Assembly (NCBI GenBank): GCA_033782935.1
Contig: JAWQEG010003788.1
Span: forward strand, 7,501 to 71,500
Direction of reading: 5' to 3'
Length of the DNA stretch: 64,000 bases
From: Petrolisthes cinctipes
Taxonomy: Eukaryota > Arthropoda > Malacostraca > Decapoda > Porcellanidae
Made by a program: the position numbers and the translations under genes. The notes beneath the pieces were generated by a model. That model searched no databases. It was not told the origin of the DNA and saw only the letters and a program-made list of their open reading frames with translations. Every line of letters starts with the position of its first letter. Within the stretch, counting starts at the first letter, position 1. Below, one piece after another: positions 21,872-34,371 of this stretch.

Positions 21872-22848
21872 AGGGATGAGAATGTGGTCATATATAAGCA
21901 ATCACATGCTTACATAGAAATTTGCATGCATATTTAACCTCCTCTTTGTGCATGTAATTTTTTATGTGCGTGTGTTTGCGTGTCTGTAACAAAAACAAAG
22001 TGTGCATGTGTGTTTACTATTTCCTTTGGCAAAGCGTGATAATTATATATACGTATGTGCTTGAATAATTTGTGTGTGTTTTATACTGTGCGTTATAATG
22101 TGTTTGTTTTCCCTCGTGTGCTTAATTCTGTGTGTGTACTTGTATATTGTGTATGTTTATTTGTATAATATGTGATCTTTGTTTGTGTTCAATTGTGTGT
22201 GCTTATTTTGGTGAATGTGTATATATTCTTATTCGTCTGTGCTTGTGTATGTGTGTGTGTGTATTACTTACTAATACAAATCTGAGTGTGTATACATTAG
22301 TGTGCATAGACAACCATAAACTCTACTTGTGTGCGCTTGTGTATTTGTGCAACCATGAACATTTGAGTGTGCGTGTACACTTATAACTCCTAAATGTACA
22401 TGTTTGCATTCGTGTGTATATACATGTGCGTGCAACCATTTATACTCTCGTTTGGGTGTGCATGGATGTTTGTGTGTGCATCTGTGTGTACAATACATAC
22501 ATACAACCTACCTATACTTTCCATAATTATGTATGCCCGCGTGTATGTGCATCAGTGTGGGAATCTGTGTGTGAGTGTGTGCGTGCAACCTCCTTTTCGA
22601 GTGCGTATCTCTATGTGAGTGTGTGAGTGCAACCTCCTACGCTTTTGAAGTGCGTATCTGTGTGTGAGTGTGTGCGTGCAACCTCCTACGCTTTTCGTAT
22701 CAGCGTATCAGCGTGCGTTCATGAGTGTGGAGGGCCAGAGAGCGTATTTTGTGGTGCCTCTAACCAATTTCACTTTTTCCCCCCCACAGTAAGTGGATTT
22801 ATGGCCAACACACCACTGCCACCATGGTCCCCAGATAAACATAAGCCC

Positions 22849-22850
<2 letters not shown>
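21870..22850. other. GT-rich low-complexity intergenic DNA
   Basis: Scattered GTGTGT, GTAT and TGCAT phrases. From about 22560 to 22700 a unit with GTGTGTGAGTGTGTGCGTGC then AACCTCCT recurs three times. No gene. Confidence 0.6.
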
Positions 22851-23825
<975 letters not shown>

Positions 23826-23975
23826 GTTTGATTCGGGGTAATGGAGGGCTATTTGTCCCTCCAAACTTTGCAACATAACAGATAGATCCCTTCTCCACTT
23901 TTATAACGCGCATATTGGTGATCTTTTTCCTGGCATAGTTTGGAGGAATCAATAGCCTTCTAATTCTCAGAGAAA
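23826..23975. mobile_element. GGAGGAATC hairpin element, family 1
   Basis: Left end TAATGGAGGGCTATTTGTCC then CTCCAAACTTTGC. Right end TTCCTGGCATAGTTTGGAGG then AATCAATAGCCTTC. Imperfect inverted repeats of about 40 bp. Confidence 0.65.
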
Positions 23976-24186
23976 AAAAAATATTATCCTACCTTAATTC
24001 CCACTGACATCTAGCGACGGAAAATGGAACAACACACGGTAACATACTGACGGCGGGGCCCACTTGACATTCCGCCCGTAATATCACTAACAAGCGCAAG
24101 CAGCGGAAACAGAAACATACCAAAAATAATAAACTTTCAGCAACAATAACATTGGTGGTGGTGGCGGCGGTGGTGCAGCTGTACGT

Positions 24187-24213
24187 ACACACACACACAC
24201 ACACACACATTTT
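24187..24213. repeat. (CA)n microsatellite
   Basis: A pure CA run; further CA runs lie at 24809-24831, 24957-24985 and 25014-25029. Confidence 0.9.
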
Positions 24214-24231
24214 TGTTTTACATTGGGATGA

Positions 24232-24420
24232 GGCGCGTGACTTCCAGCCCCCTGGTGGTGTGAGGGTGGAACTCTACACAGCTGCCGTTCCAACTAATAT
24301 TATTTTTGTTTCATTAATATTCAATATAGCTGCGTGATACTCGGCCCCCTGGTAGTGCGAGGGTGAAACTCTACACACTTTGCTATTTCAGCTTACACAA
24401 ACTTATTTTTCATTAATATC
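24232..24420. repeat. Two-copy tandem duplication, about 95 bp
   Basis: GCGTGACTTCCAGCCCCCTG then GTGGTGTGAGGGTGGAACTC at about 24236 is followed at about 24331 by a diverged copy (GCGTGATACTCGGCCCCCTG then GTAGTGCGAGGGTGAAACTC). Each copy ends in TTCATTAATAT. Confidence 0.75.
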
Positions 24421-24957
24421 AAATTTTCCTCGAGTTAAAAAGCTGTTAATAGAATCCAGAACATTAAATGTAAAATCCTAGAAATCTCACAAACGAGTAT
24501 AGGCATATAGGGTCGCTCACAGTTTTCACCTCATTTCATTTCACATCAGAATAACTGAACGTAACATTCTATACTCGTTCTGCCTCTCTGATCGCTTAAA
24601 TATTCCACCTTAGGTACAGTACAGTAGGCTACAGTAGTGTGCGGTATGTGCTGTTTCACACAATTTAAACACGGTCTCGTTTAAGGAGGGGATATAATGT
24701 TTCCGCGTTTGTAGGCAACCGATTCCTCAATTCTATACCATTAGCAACATCCCTCAAGATATGACTACGGACTTTGTTTTGTAGCTATGGATGGATGGCT
24801 TCCGAACACACACACACACACACACACACATACAAGTGGTTAAACCCTGTCCATTCTCTTCGTGATTATTATTTTTTTTTTTTTTGCACCTTGGCGTCAA
24901 TCAAAAGACAGGCAACAGAACATAAGGGTAGGCGGGACCCATGAAAATCCAATTACT

Positions 24958-24988
<31 letters not shown>

Positions 24989-25335
24989 CTTCCTCTCCTC
25001 TAGCAAAAATTGAACACACACACACACACTTGCTTCGGTGAATTGGCCCTACTACCACTCATAGCATTATTACAGACAGTGACATCACGAAAACATAACA
25101 AAATGAAACACGAGAATATAGACAAATATTTACATTATGACCTACTTAAATCCACCAAAACGAGGGTAGCGTACCAGATGTTCCTCTAAAAAGTGGTGGT
25201 TCAGGAAGTGTCGACAAACCACATCAAGCGGCAGGCCCCGGGGTAGAAAGCCAGGGTATGGGAGGTGAAGGAAAAGGTTAATGTTTTGTGCATGGTGTCA
25301 CATTTCACAGGATGATCTTGCCAAACAGCAGACGA
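24421..25335. other. Intergenic stretch upstream of gene B
   Basis: CA microsatellites and, at about 24710-24810, a decayed piece of the family-1 hairpin element (CCGATTCCTCAATTCTATAC). No gene. Confidence 0.45.
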
Positions 25336-25336
25336 T

Positions 25337-25338
<2 letters not shown>

Positions 25339-25401
<63 letters not shown>
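25339..25401. repeat. (GA)n microsatellite near the gene B promoter
   Basis: A GA run of about 62 bp ending in an A run, followed by G/A-rich DNA (25450-25560). It lies about 200 bp upstream of the probable transcription start of gene B. Confidence 0.95.
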
Positions 25402-25405
<4 letters not shown>

Positions 25406-25600
25406 AAATTGTTTATGCAGGCTGAGCTTGAAATATCCCATAGCAAGTTATGGCGAGGGAGTGGGGGGAGGGTGGAGGCGAGAGGGGGATAGCCAGAAAG
25501 GAGGAGGGAGGAGGGGAACAAGTGAAAGGAGGGAGGGAGGGAGGGAGTGGGTGGGGGGTAGGTATGAGAGGTGTTGTTGTGGCCTCTGATTCTTGTGTCT

Positions 25601-25675
25601 GTCAGTTCAATCCTGCTGCTGCTGTCAACTGGCTGTGTTCTTTTTGTGTCTCTCATCATGGTTTGTCATTCAATG
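25601..25675 (+). promoter_or_regulatory. Initiator and cap exon of gene B
   Basis: TCAGTT at about 25602 matches the arthropod initiator TCAGT. The exon would run from there to CATTCAATG at 25675, directly followed by GTAAGA. B-prime and C show TCAGTC at a similar distance from their first donor (62 and 55 nt). No TATA box is visible. Confidence 0.45.
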
Positions 25676-28526
25676 GTAAGATATCGATAATGTGACTCTC
25701 AAAGTAAACGTGGACTAGCTTACAAAGTTTTACAATTGTCTATTTAAAATAAATGTGTATTTGGGTATGGTGTGGAGGTATTGAGTTTCTTTTTCATCAT
25801 AGTACAAAAACACTACCCATACAGTTCCCAGCGGCATTATGCACTAACAAACTATTTTTCCTTAAAGTTAAAAGCATTCTTTTAGTGCCCTTAAAACTTT
25901 GTCATACCAATGTTTTGCTTCAGTTCTAATATTACTTTATATCTTTCCATCAGTTTTCTTAGGACGTCCTTGCTATCAAACAGACTTTTGCAAATAATTT
26001 TCTCCCAACATTTATTGGGTTTCTTAACCCTGCTAGTTTTTTTTATGTTCTTTGACATGGGTTGCTTTTTCGTGAAGGTTTCCTCCCCCCCACCCCCCCC
26101 GTCCCCATTCTTTCTCGTTCTACATCCGCTATCTTTTGCCTTGTTCCAAAACATTACAGGAATGGTGTTCTTTGCTTATTGTAAGAATAATTTTGCATCC
26201 ACCTGTATTCCTAGGGTAGCTTACCTGATTTTTGTATGACCAGGTCGGTTTCTCATTTAATAATTAAACTAAAACTTTTTTTTTCTCCAGGTTAGCTGGG
26301 GTGTTCTGCTGACTGTTTTGCTGACTGCTGAACTCTCCTGTGCACAGCGACGGGTACGGGAGATAAGGCTTTGTATTTCTAGGTATAAGGCTGAAAACTT
26401 AAGAATTCAGAAAGGTAATTGTTAAAATATTAAAAAATTCGCTAAGTAACTATGATTGTATAACATTTCTTTTGACTCTTTTCAGTTTCGTTATGGTGAT
26501 GTCAGTGGTTCACCTTCCCCGGATTTCGACGTCCGCACATCAGGTTCAGGATTCGCCGTCCCTTCACAACCCATCCTTGGTGTAGTTTCTGCTGACCAGG
26601 CTGCTGGCTCTGGCCCTGTCATCACTGTGTCACCTGACTCTCCTTTATCAGGTGGTGATGGTTCGTTTGTGGTTAGCGATGGTGGGAACAGTGTTGGAGG
26701 GTTCGTTCCTGCTGATTTCGACCCTCAGGATGGCAGTGGCACACTTGTGTCTGGTTTTTCAGTCCAGCAAGGTTTCGGCTCGGATGACTTTGGAGGGAGG
26801 GTTGTAAGTGGTAATGGACAGGTAGTGGGGAACGTAGGTGGTGGAAGAAGTGTGTTTGTTCCCACTGGACAGGGAGTGGGTAGTGTGTTCGGTACCACTG
26901 GACAGGGAGTTGGCAGCACAGGTAGTGGTGTGTTTGTCACCAGTGGACAAGGAGTGGGCAGCACAGGAAGTAATGTATTTGGTACTACTGGACAGGGAGT
27001 GGGTGGTGTATTCGTTGCTGGTGGACAGGGAGTGGGCAGCACAGGTAGTGGTGTGTTCACTAGTGGCCAACAGGGAGTGGGCAACACAGATGGAGTGTTC
27101 GTTGTTGGACAAGGAGTGGGAAACCCTGGTAGTGGTGTGTTTGGTACCACTGGACAGGGAGTAGGTACAATAGGTAGTGGTGTGTTTGGTACCACTGGAC
27201 AGGGAGTAGGTACAATAGGTAATGGTGTTTTTGGTACCAGTGGGCAGGGAGTGGTCGACACAGGTAGTGGCGTGTTTGGTACCACTGGACAGGGAGTAGG
27301 TACAATAGGTAGTGGTGTTTTTGGTACCACTGGACAGGGAGTGGGCAACACAGGTAGTAGAGTATTTGGTACCGGTGAACAGTTTTTCAGCCAGACTGGA
27401 GGAAATGTGGTCAGTGGTGGAGACTTTGTTACGGCTGGAGGTTTTGGTGGACAATTTGTCACCAGCGGAGTTTCTAATCCCACCTTCGTCAGTCCCGTCG
27501 GTAGTGGTGTTGGTGTGGTGGGTGTGGTGACTCCAGTGGAGAGTGTGACACGGGTGAGAGGAGTGGGGGAGCCAGTGTCTGTTACTGTCACCTCCACAGT
27601 CGACCAGTTTGTCACACTCACAGATGTGGCTTTCAACAGCATACCTGTCACTGTCACAAACATACAAGTTACGACCAATACTGCTAGGACTAGACGGGTG
27701 AGATCTGGCACTTTTTAACTCTTTTAGTTAGTTACAATATATTGTCTTGACCTTATATTGTCTTGACCTAATATAAGTGGATTAGTCTGGATGTAGGGGT
27801 GGTCGAGCTCGTATATTCCAATCTGCGAACTAACAAAATATTGTAGAATATCTTCAAAGACTAGTGAGTTTGGCAGTATGTTTGAGATTCCCATATGAGC
27901 TTCAGGATTTCCTTGTAGTAAAATCTTCCAGCAACTTGTCATTATCTCTTATTATAATCTATTGTATTTAGTAAATCCTTAATCATTGATTGGTTCAGGT
28001 GGTGGTGACTGCTGTGGACAACCTTGTAGCGCTACAGACTTCGGTGGTATTGAGGCCCGCCAGAGTCACCATCACTGAGGTGAAGACTGACTTCTCCCTT
28101 GTGACTGCATTGTCTGTCACTCACGTCACTCTCACACACTCTGCCTACGTTATCCAGCACAGTGTATTTACCACCACTGCCACTGAAACGTAAGTAATTT
28201 TGAACTAGGTGAGTTGCATACAGTACATGACATAAAAGCCATTAGATAGCTGACGCTTAGGAATGTAATTTAACTTTGAATAAGTAGTTATAGAAATTAT
28301 AGCTTAATTTATCTTTTACTAAACTAGAATTCTTTTAAAATGGTGTCCAATTTTAAAATTACACGAAAGTATTTCGAAGTTAAAAATGTTTACATTTACT
28401 TTGGTTTACAGTGTTGTGGTGACTTCTACCTTGGTGGTGTCTACCATCCACACCTCTAGGACCACCTACACTGCTCAGAGGACCATTACAGATACTGTAC
28501 TTGTTGCCCCGGGCTACACACACTGA
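25673..28526 (+). CDS. Gene B: secreted Gly-rich repeat protein, about 527 aa
   Basis: Exons: ATG alone at 25673-25675, signal-peptide exon 26291-26353, large exon 26486-27697, then 27999-28189 and 28412-28526 (TGA). Introns 1-3 are phase 0 and intron 4 is phase 2. Exon 2 is hydrophobic and ends CAQRR, a plausible signal cleavage region; its GTACGG donor is weak. The large exon has about 90 N-terminal residues, then twelve copies of a 15-residue unit near GVFGTTGQGVGTIGS. A Thr/Val-rich region (STVDQFVTLTDVAFNS) starts there and runs through the last exons to TITDTVLV near the C terminus. The mature protein has no cysteine and few charges. Elastic or beta-structured extracellular material is a reasonable inference. 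I know no characterised relative. Nearly identical to B-prime from exon 3 onward. Confidence 0.78.
26862..27372 (+). repeat. 45-bp coding minisatellite in gene B
   Basis: Tandem 45-nt units encode G-V-F-G-T-T-G-Q-G-V-G-x-x-G-S/N. GQGVG or a close variant occurs twelve times here and thirteen times in B-prime. The 3-prime units are the most alike, so recent unit gain is concentrated there. The low-complexity coding also keeps the antisense frames open. Confidence 0.92.
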
Positions 28527-29434
28527 TACACACCAGGCCAGATCTCGACTCATGGTGTCCGTAATATTAGGAATGAAAAGGGACTTTAAAAACTCCTGAC
28601 AGATATCATTCCATTTGGATCTTTATTTAACTACTAAAATATGTAATTAACGAATTGTTTGATTTTTTTAAATTAATGAGATCTAGCTTTAACTCAAAAT
28701 TTTGAGAATTTCTGAATTATAGGAACAATGTCACACTTTATGCTTTTAAATAAATCTACTTGGTAATTTGTCTTGGATTTATTCACAAAAGTAATGTACA
28801 AAATTCCATTACCACAAAAGCTGTAATTTATCTGGAATTTTTTGGCAATTGGAGCGCCTTGATTCCTCCAAAGCACGCAGGGACAGGCATTGGGACCGGA
28901 TTAACAATATTATGGAGGCCAGTTATGAATATACTATACTGCAGTTTCGAATGAAACTCCCAGTTTGCAAAGATCTCGTTACATCCAGTCGAGCTTCTGT
29001 TATGCCGTCCCATATTAGTAATATATATAGTGACGAGGGAGAAAGGCCTGTCATTAAAACTTCTTAAGAACGAATGAGAAGGTTAAAAATATGAAAGAAA
29101 ATATAAACGGAAAGAAAGGAGGGAAGGGCAAGCGAGAGAGGGATAAGACAGTAGGGAGGATGTGTAAGGTTGCCATTTACCTGAGAGATGCTGTATTATA
29201 TTATAGCCTATTCATAAAATTAGACCAAGTTTATTAAAAACGCCATATAGCGGCGCCTGTTTAAGTTTAACATCGATTATTTTTAAGGAAATGCATATTT
29301 AGAAGAGAAAATCCTGGTAAATAGCTTAATGAATTTGTTGACAAATGATAAAGTTAGAACATTAAACTGTCTTCTGCCGAAATAAACAAAAAGCAGCTGG
29401 GCTTGGGAGGTGATAAATAGGGTGGACTACAAGC
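28527..29434 (+). other. 3-prime flank of gene B inside the left arm
   Basis: AT-rich, with a possible AATAAA near 28749. CGCCTTGATTCCTCCAAAGC at about 28855 is half of a family-1 hairpin element. No coding sequence. The mirrored copy is at 44696-45601. Confidence 0.6.
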
Positions 29435-29640
29435 ACGAGGGATTTGATTGATATTAGGTGGCGCAACAGCGAGGTCAAATACCACCAGGAAAAGGTGATA
29501 GAGAGGTGTGACAGCAAGCAAGAAGGAAATAGGAAGAAAGGGACAGTTGAAGAAATGTAAGCTAGTGGCTGGGGCCGAAGGGGCGCCCAAACCCTTAAAG
29601 TATTGCCCACATCATTACAGGCAATACCCCCCTACGGGGT
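29435..29640 (-). mobile_element. SINE-like repeat (left arm copy)
   Basis: Reverse-strand copy of the family: CCTTCGGCCCCAGCCACTAG, then CTTGCTGTCACACCTCTCTA, then a GACCTCGCTGTTGCGCCACC block and an ATCAATCAAATC tail. Mirror of 44503-44695. Confidence 0.65.
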
Positions 29641-30163
29641 AAGCACGAGGGATAAAAGGAATACAGGGATAGCTGTCTAACATCCAAAGGATAATATATA
29701 ATCAGTAGTCTATCCCACTACGATGGTGAACAAAAGACAGTGCCTTTTATTTAAAGGATATAATTTAACCTCTAATTATTTGTTTATTACTTTTTAACTA
29801 ATCACCTTCATTTTTATTACCCTCTTCCCCCTCACCTCGAATCATCACATTTCTTCTCTCCTATATCCACCTAAGTTAATGCAGTATGCACTTCTTTAAA
29901 CCCGGGTTCTTCAAATTACGGGTCCCGAATTCCTCCAAACTGGGTCGCAGGCTCACAAAAATAAATACATGAATAAAATAGAATAATAATGTTCGTGACA
30001 ATAAAATAAATATGCAGTTCATACAGGAATCCACCTAACATATTTTTATAATCGAATATTCATATATTTAATTATCAATAGAACAAAATAATTGCACAAA
30101 TATTAGCCTTCTTGAGAATGAGAGAGGGAGGGGTAGGTGAGGCAGTGTTTATAATTCTGGTTA

Positions 30164-30337
30164 TTTTTTTTTTTTTTTTTTTCTGGCCTATCGACCTTGG
30201 TGTTGGTCATTAAGGCCTTTATTTTATTTTATTTTTATATTTTATTTATTTTTATTTTATTTTATTTTTTGAAATTTACTTATTTTATTTATTATTATTT
30301 TTAAATTGAACTTCTTGCATATTATTTTATGCATTTA

Positions 30338-30378
<41 letters not shown>

Positions 30379-30685
30379 TCTATTACATTTAAACTTAAAA
30401 TTATACTTATATACTAATTGTTTTCCTTTTCTTTTTGTAACTATATACAAAATTGTACATCCTAGCTAATAAACTAATCTATGTACCTACTCAACCAATA
30501 GCTAACTAGACTAATACCTATTCCAGCCAATTGCTAAACCTAGACAGACAAATCGCTAAACCTATTTTAGACAATCGCTAAACCTAGCTAATACATCATA
30601 TATACAATATATACAACACATAATTTATAACATTCATAATTGAAAAATATACATACAAAATGGTAACAACAATAATAATAAAAAG
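30164..30685 (-). other. LINE 3-prime UTR
   Basis: A/T-rich: ATTTT-type repeats at 30220-30300 and an ATT trinucleotide run at 30340-30376, then the A tail at the insertion edge. No coding sequence. Confidence 0.7.
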
Positions 30686-33600
30686 TCACATCACTCTGAT
30701 CAGTTCGGTCTCCCTCAAGAAAGTCATCAATTTATCAGTCACACCACCATCCCCATCACCTAAGAGAGCTGAGAGTGTGAAGGGGACTTTTACTGCATCG
30801 CAGTAACGTATGAGGGAAGCACGTTCCCCCACAAATCGCCGACAATGCAGGATATGACTGATAGATAACACCGCATTGCAGGTGTTACAATGCGGTGGAA
30901 AACGTTTGTCTATATATGGTTCTAGGTGTGTTATCCTGGTGCAGTTGGTTCGCACTCTTGCGAGGATTCTTTCTTCTAAGCGGTTGGGCCGGTTGGCAGT
31001 GGCCCAATTACCCAGTTGAGGCTTGATGGTAGAGATGTTTAGTCTGGTCCACTGACCTTGCCACAGAAGATTAATTGATTTCTTTCCGAGGGATAGACAC
31101 GACTGTAAATCACGAGGGACGTCCCAAGTAACCTCGAGCTCTACAGCCGATTTTGCAAGTAAGTCTGCCCGTTCATTGCCATAAATACGACAATGCCCGG
31201 GCACCCAGATCAGAGTAAAGGACTTGTTGCATAAGTGCAACTTATTAATGATGCGACCCTGGATTTCATTAGAAATAGTTTGACATGAGTTAATTACCTG
31301 AAGGGCTGACTTGGAGTCTGAGAAAATTACTATTGAATTATAACGAGAATTTAGTGCATAGTCTATAGCTTTGTCAATTGCAAAAAGTTCTGCTGTAAAC
31401 ACAGATGTATGTATCGGCAATCTGTACCTAAGTTCACATTCACTCGACCATACACTCGCACCCACACATTCATCTGACTTGGAACCGTCAGTGTACACGT
31501 GATGAGACTCCAGGTGACTGCGGATGATACCACCAAACAGGTGGTGTATCTCCAACTCCGGCGCCTTTTCTTTTGATGATGGTAACCACGATGTGTTGAT
31601 GCCGAAGTTGGGTGTCTCCCACAGTGGTATCTTGCAGATGGTAAACTTGTCGCAGTCCCCGAGGCCTATTTGTAGTTGTTGTTCTAGCTGGTGGAGGCGT
31701 ACAGCCAGTGGCCTCCGTCTTCCGTGGTGAAGGTAGTGATGTTGTTGGAGGGAGGCACTGGCCACGTTACTGATCTCCGACTTCCGGATCGTTGCCATAG
31801 CGGTGTTGAGTGCGAGTTGATCCCGTCGAAGTCGGAGAGGAGGTATGTTCGCCTCCACCTCCATCCTAGCTACACGTGTACACTTCAGAGCTCCCAAACA
31901 CACACGTAAACATTTATTCTGGTACACATCCAATCTCCCTAATGTTGTATCTGATGCCGACCCATACACCTGTGAGCCATAGTCTAGCTTTGTACGAATA
32001 AGGGTCTTATACACCATTAATAAAGATTTCCTGTCGGCTCCCCATGTGGTACCTGATAGGTACTTAAGGACATTTAAAGGTTTTTCACAACGAACAAGCA
32101 AATTATTAACATGATGTGTAAAATTTAATCTTTGGTCAAAATGAATTCCTAAAAATTTAACAGAATTATGAAATGGTACCGGTTGGCCATCTAACGTTAC
32201 GTTAATTTGAGGTACTCTACGTTTACTAAAAATTACTCCGGTACACTTAGGAACGGAAAACTTAAAGCCCCACTGTAAGGCCCATTGGTGGACAGAATCA
32301 AGCGCTGCTTGAATCCGTCCTACTGAAAACTGTGCATTACGTGACGAGTGCCACATTGCACAATCATCAGCATACAACGAGTGTTTAAGATTCCTGGGAA
32401 CTAGAGCTGATGACAGAATATCATTGATCATGATGTTAAAAAGTGTAGGACTAAGCACACTTCCCTGTGGCACCCCGTTCTCTTGGACAAAAATGTCCGA
32501 TGTTACTTTACAGGGAAGGGTGACAGAAAAGGTTCTGTCACGCAAAAAGTTGTTAATGAAAATGGGCAAATTACCTCTTAAACCATAACCGTGAAGCTTC
32601 ATCAGAATACCGTGTCGCCATGTCATGTCATAGGCTTTATGGATGTCCAAGAACACCCCTACCATGAATTCTTTATTGGCAAATGCCTTTGAAATGCAAT
32701 GTTCCAGGTTCATCAAGTGATCAACTGTGCTCCGGTGTTTCCGGAAGCCACATTGTCGATCACTCAATAAACCCTTCGCTTCTAAAACAAAAAGTAGCCT
32801 ATTATTTATCATTCTTTCCATGACTTTACAGAGGCAAGAAGTTAACGCAATAGATCGAAATGAACTGGGATTCACAAGACGACCAGACTGTTTAGGTATC
32901 GGTATGACCCACGCAAAGTGTCATGAGTTTGGGAAGGTGTTAGACACCCAAATCTCATTATACACCGCTAGCAACTTGACCAGGTTATCCCGGCCAAGAT
33001 GCCGGATCATACCGTACGTGATGGTGTCAGGTCCAGGACTGGTGTCTTTACAGGATCTTAGGGCAAGGAGAAGTTCGTCTATCGTAAACTCCCGGTTGTA
33101 TGGGTAGTCTACGTCTTCTGTGGCAAAGTCTATCTCTTGTTGTTCAGCCATACGTTTGTGATGGAGAAAACGTTGGTCGTAATTGGCTGAACTACTTACT
33201 TTTGAGAAACTCCTGGCAAGTACGTTTGCTACGTCCACAGGATCGTCGTAGATATTATTGTCCACTTGAAGAGTGGTGATGGGGGTATACGGGCGTTTGT
33301 TATTTAATATCTTTATAGTGGACCAGACTTTTGTAAGTGGTGTAAAACGATTCACCGTGGACACAAACGACCGCCAAGAGTCCCTTTTAGCTCTATTAAT
33401 TACTCTCCTTGCCTCAGCCCTCGCCCGTTTGTAAGCTATAAAGTTGTTCTGAGTGGGCTGTTTGTCAAAAATCCTGTATCTCCTATTACGTTTCCTTAAT
33501 GCCTCTCGGCAATCCGTTGACCACCAATGTGCTTCACGCTTATTTCGAATTATAGAGGTTTTGGGAATAGCAACCTCGGCTGCGTGTAAGATGTTTTGTG

Positions 33601-34365
33601 TTAAATTTCGCATCTTTTCATCTATGGTCTCCCCAGATATATCTAGGTCGACGATCCTCCCGAAAGACCCCCAATCTGCTCTCTTAAAATTGAACTTTGG
33701 AACCAAAGGGGCCGAAACAGTATGACTTGAATAAGAGAGACAGATGGGAAAGTGGTCACTACCAAGGGAGTCGGACTCAGGATGCCAAGAAAAATCCTGG
33801 TGTATATCCGGGGAGGCCAGAGACAAATCGATAGACGAAAAGTTGCCAGAACGATCGTCAACCCTGGTGGCTTGGCCATCGTTCAGGAGGCAGAGGTTGG
33901 ATTGTAGTATTATGTCTGCCATCTGCCCTCCGCGAGCATCAGTTCTTAAGCTTCCCCACTGACAGTGATGGGCATTAAAGTCGCCCAGTATTAATTTTTT
34001 ACCAGTGAGTTGACCAAATAAATTATGAAATGAATCACTGTCAATGAGGCCGCGTGGCGGACAGTAAAGAGAGCAGATGGATATGTAGGTGTTGTGTAAT
34101 TTCACTCTGCAAGCAACGGCTTCCAGAGTAGTGTTTAATGTTATTTGTGTCTGTGGATGTGATTTGTGTGTGTATATTGCTACTCCGTGTCCATCGTTTC
34201 TCCTGTATGCGTTGTAATGTTTAAATTGTGTTGGGTTAGAGTGATTCTCCAACCCTGTCTCCTGTAAACAGACGACGTCTGGCCTGTGTGTGTGTGTAAT
34301 AATATTGATATGTTGTTCAATTTATTCCCAAGACTTCTACAATTCCACTGTAGTACAGTGAACAT
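30686..34365 (-). pseudogene. LINE ORF2: endonuclease, reverse transcriptase, RNase H (two lesions)
   Basis: The start is ATG at 34365-34363 (MFTVLQWNCRSLG, the first APE-endonuclease block). The frame breaks within a CA-dinucleotide run near 34283-34295 and resumes in another frame with CLQETGLENH. ILGDFNAHH and SDHFPI complete the endonuclease. An in-frame TGA at about 32921, where Trp is likely, precedes the RT. RT blocks seen include GFRKHRSTVDHL, FLDIHKAYD, GVPQGSVLSP and catalytic YADD. RNase H has YTDGSKS, FTAELFAID, FSDSKSALQ and VPGHCRIYGNERAD. A final zinc knuckle CNTC-x6-H-x4-C lies near 30880. Total length is about 1,225 codons, normal for the group. Two breaks in an otherwise intact frame suggest a fairly recent insertion. 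Confidence 0.88.
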
Positions 34366-34371
34366 GGCGGT

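Noticed and set aside
26725..27711. Long antisense frames (about 300-340 codons) opposite the repeat exons of genes B and B-prime
   Set aside because: They arise because the 45-bp repeat is stop-free in several frames. They are Pro/Thr- or Ser/Thr/His-rich with no start context, signal or splice logic, while the sense frame has conserved splice sites.
28760..29067. Small genes in the arm flank (frames identical in both arms)
   Set aside because: Identity is explained by the recent duplication of the whole arm, not by coding constraint. They overlap a half hairpin element.
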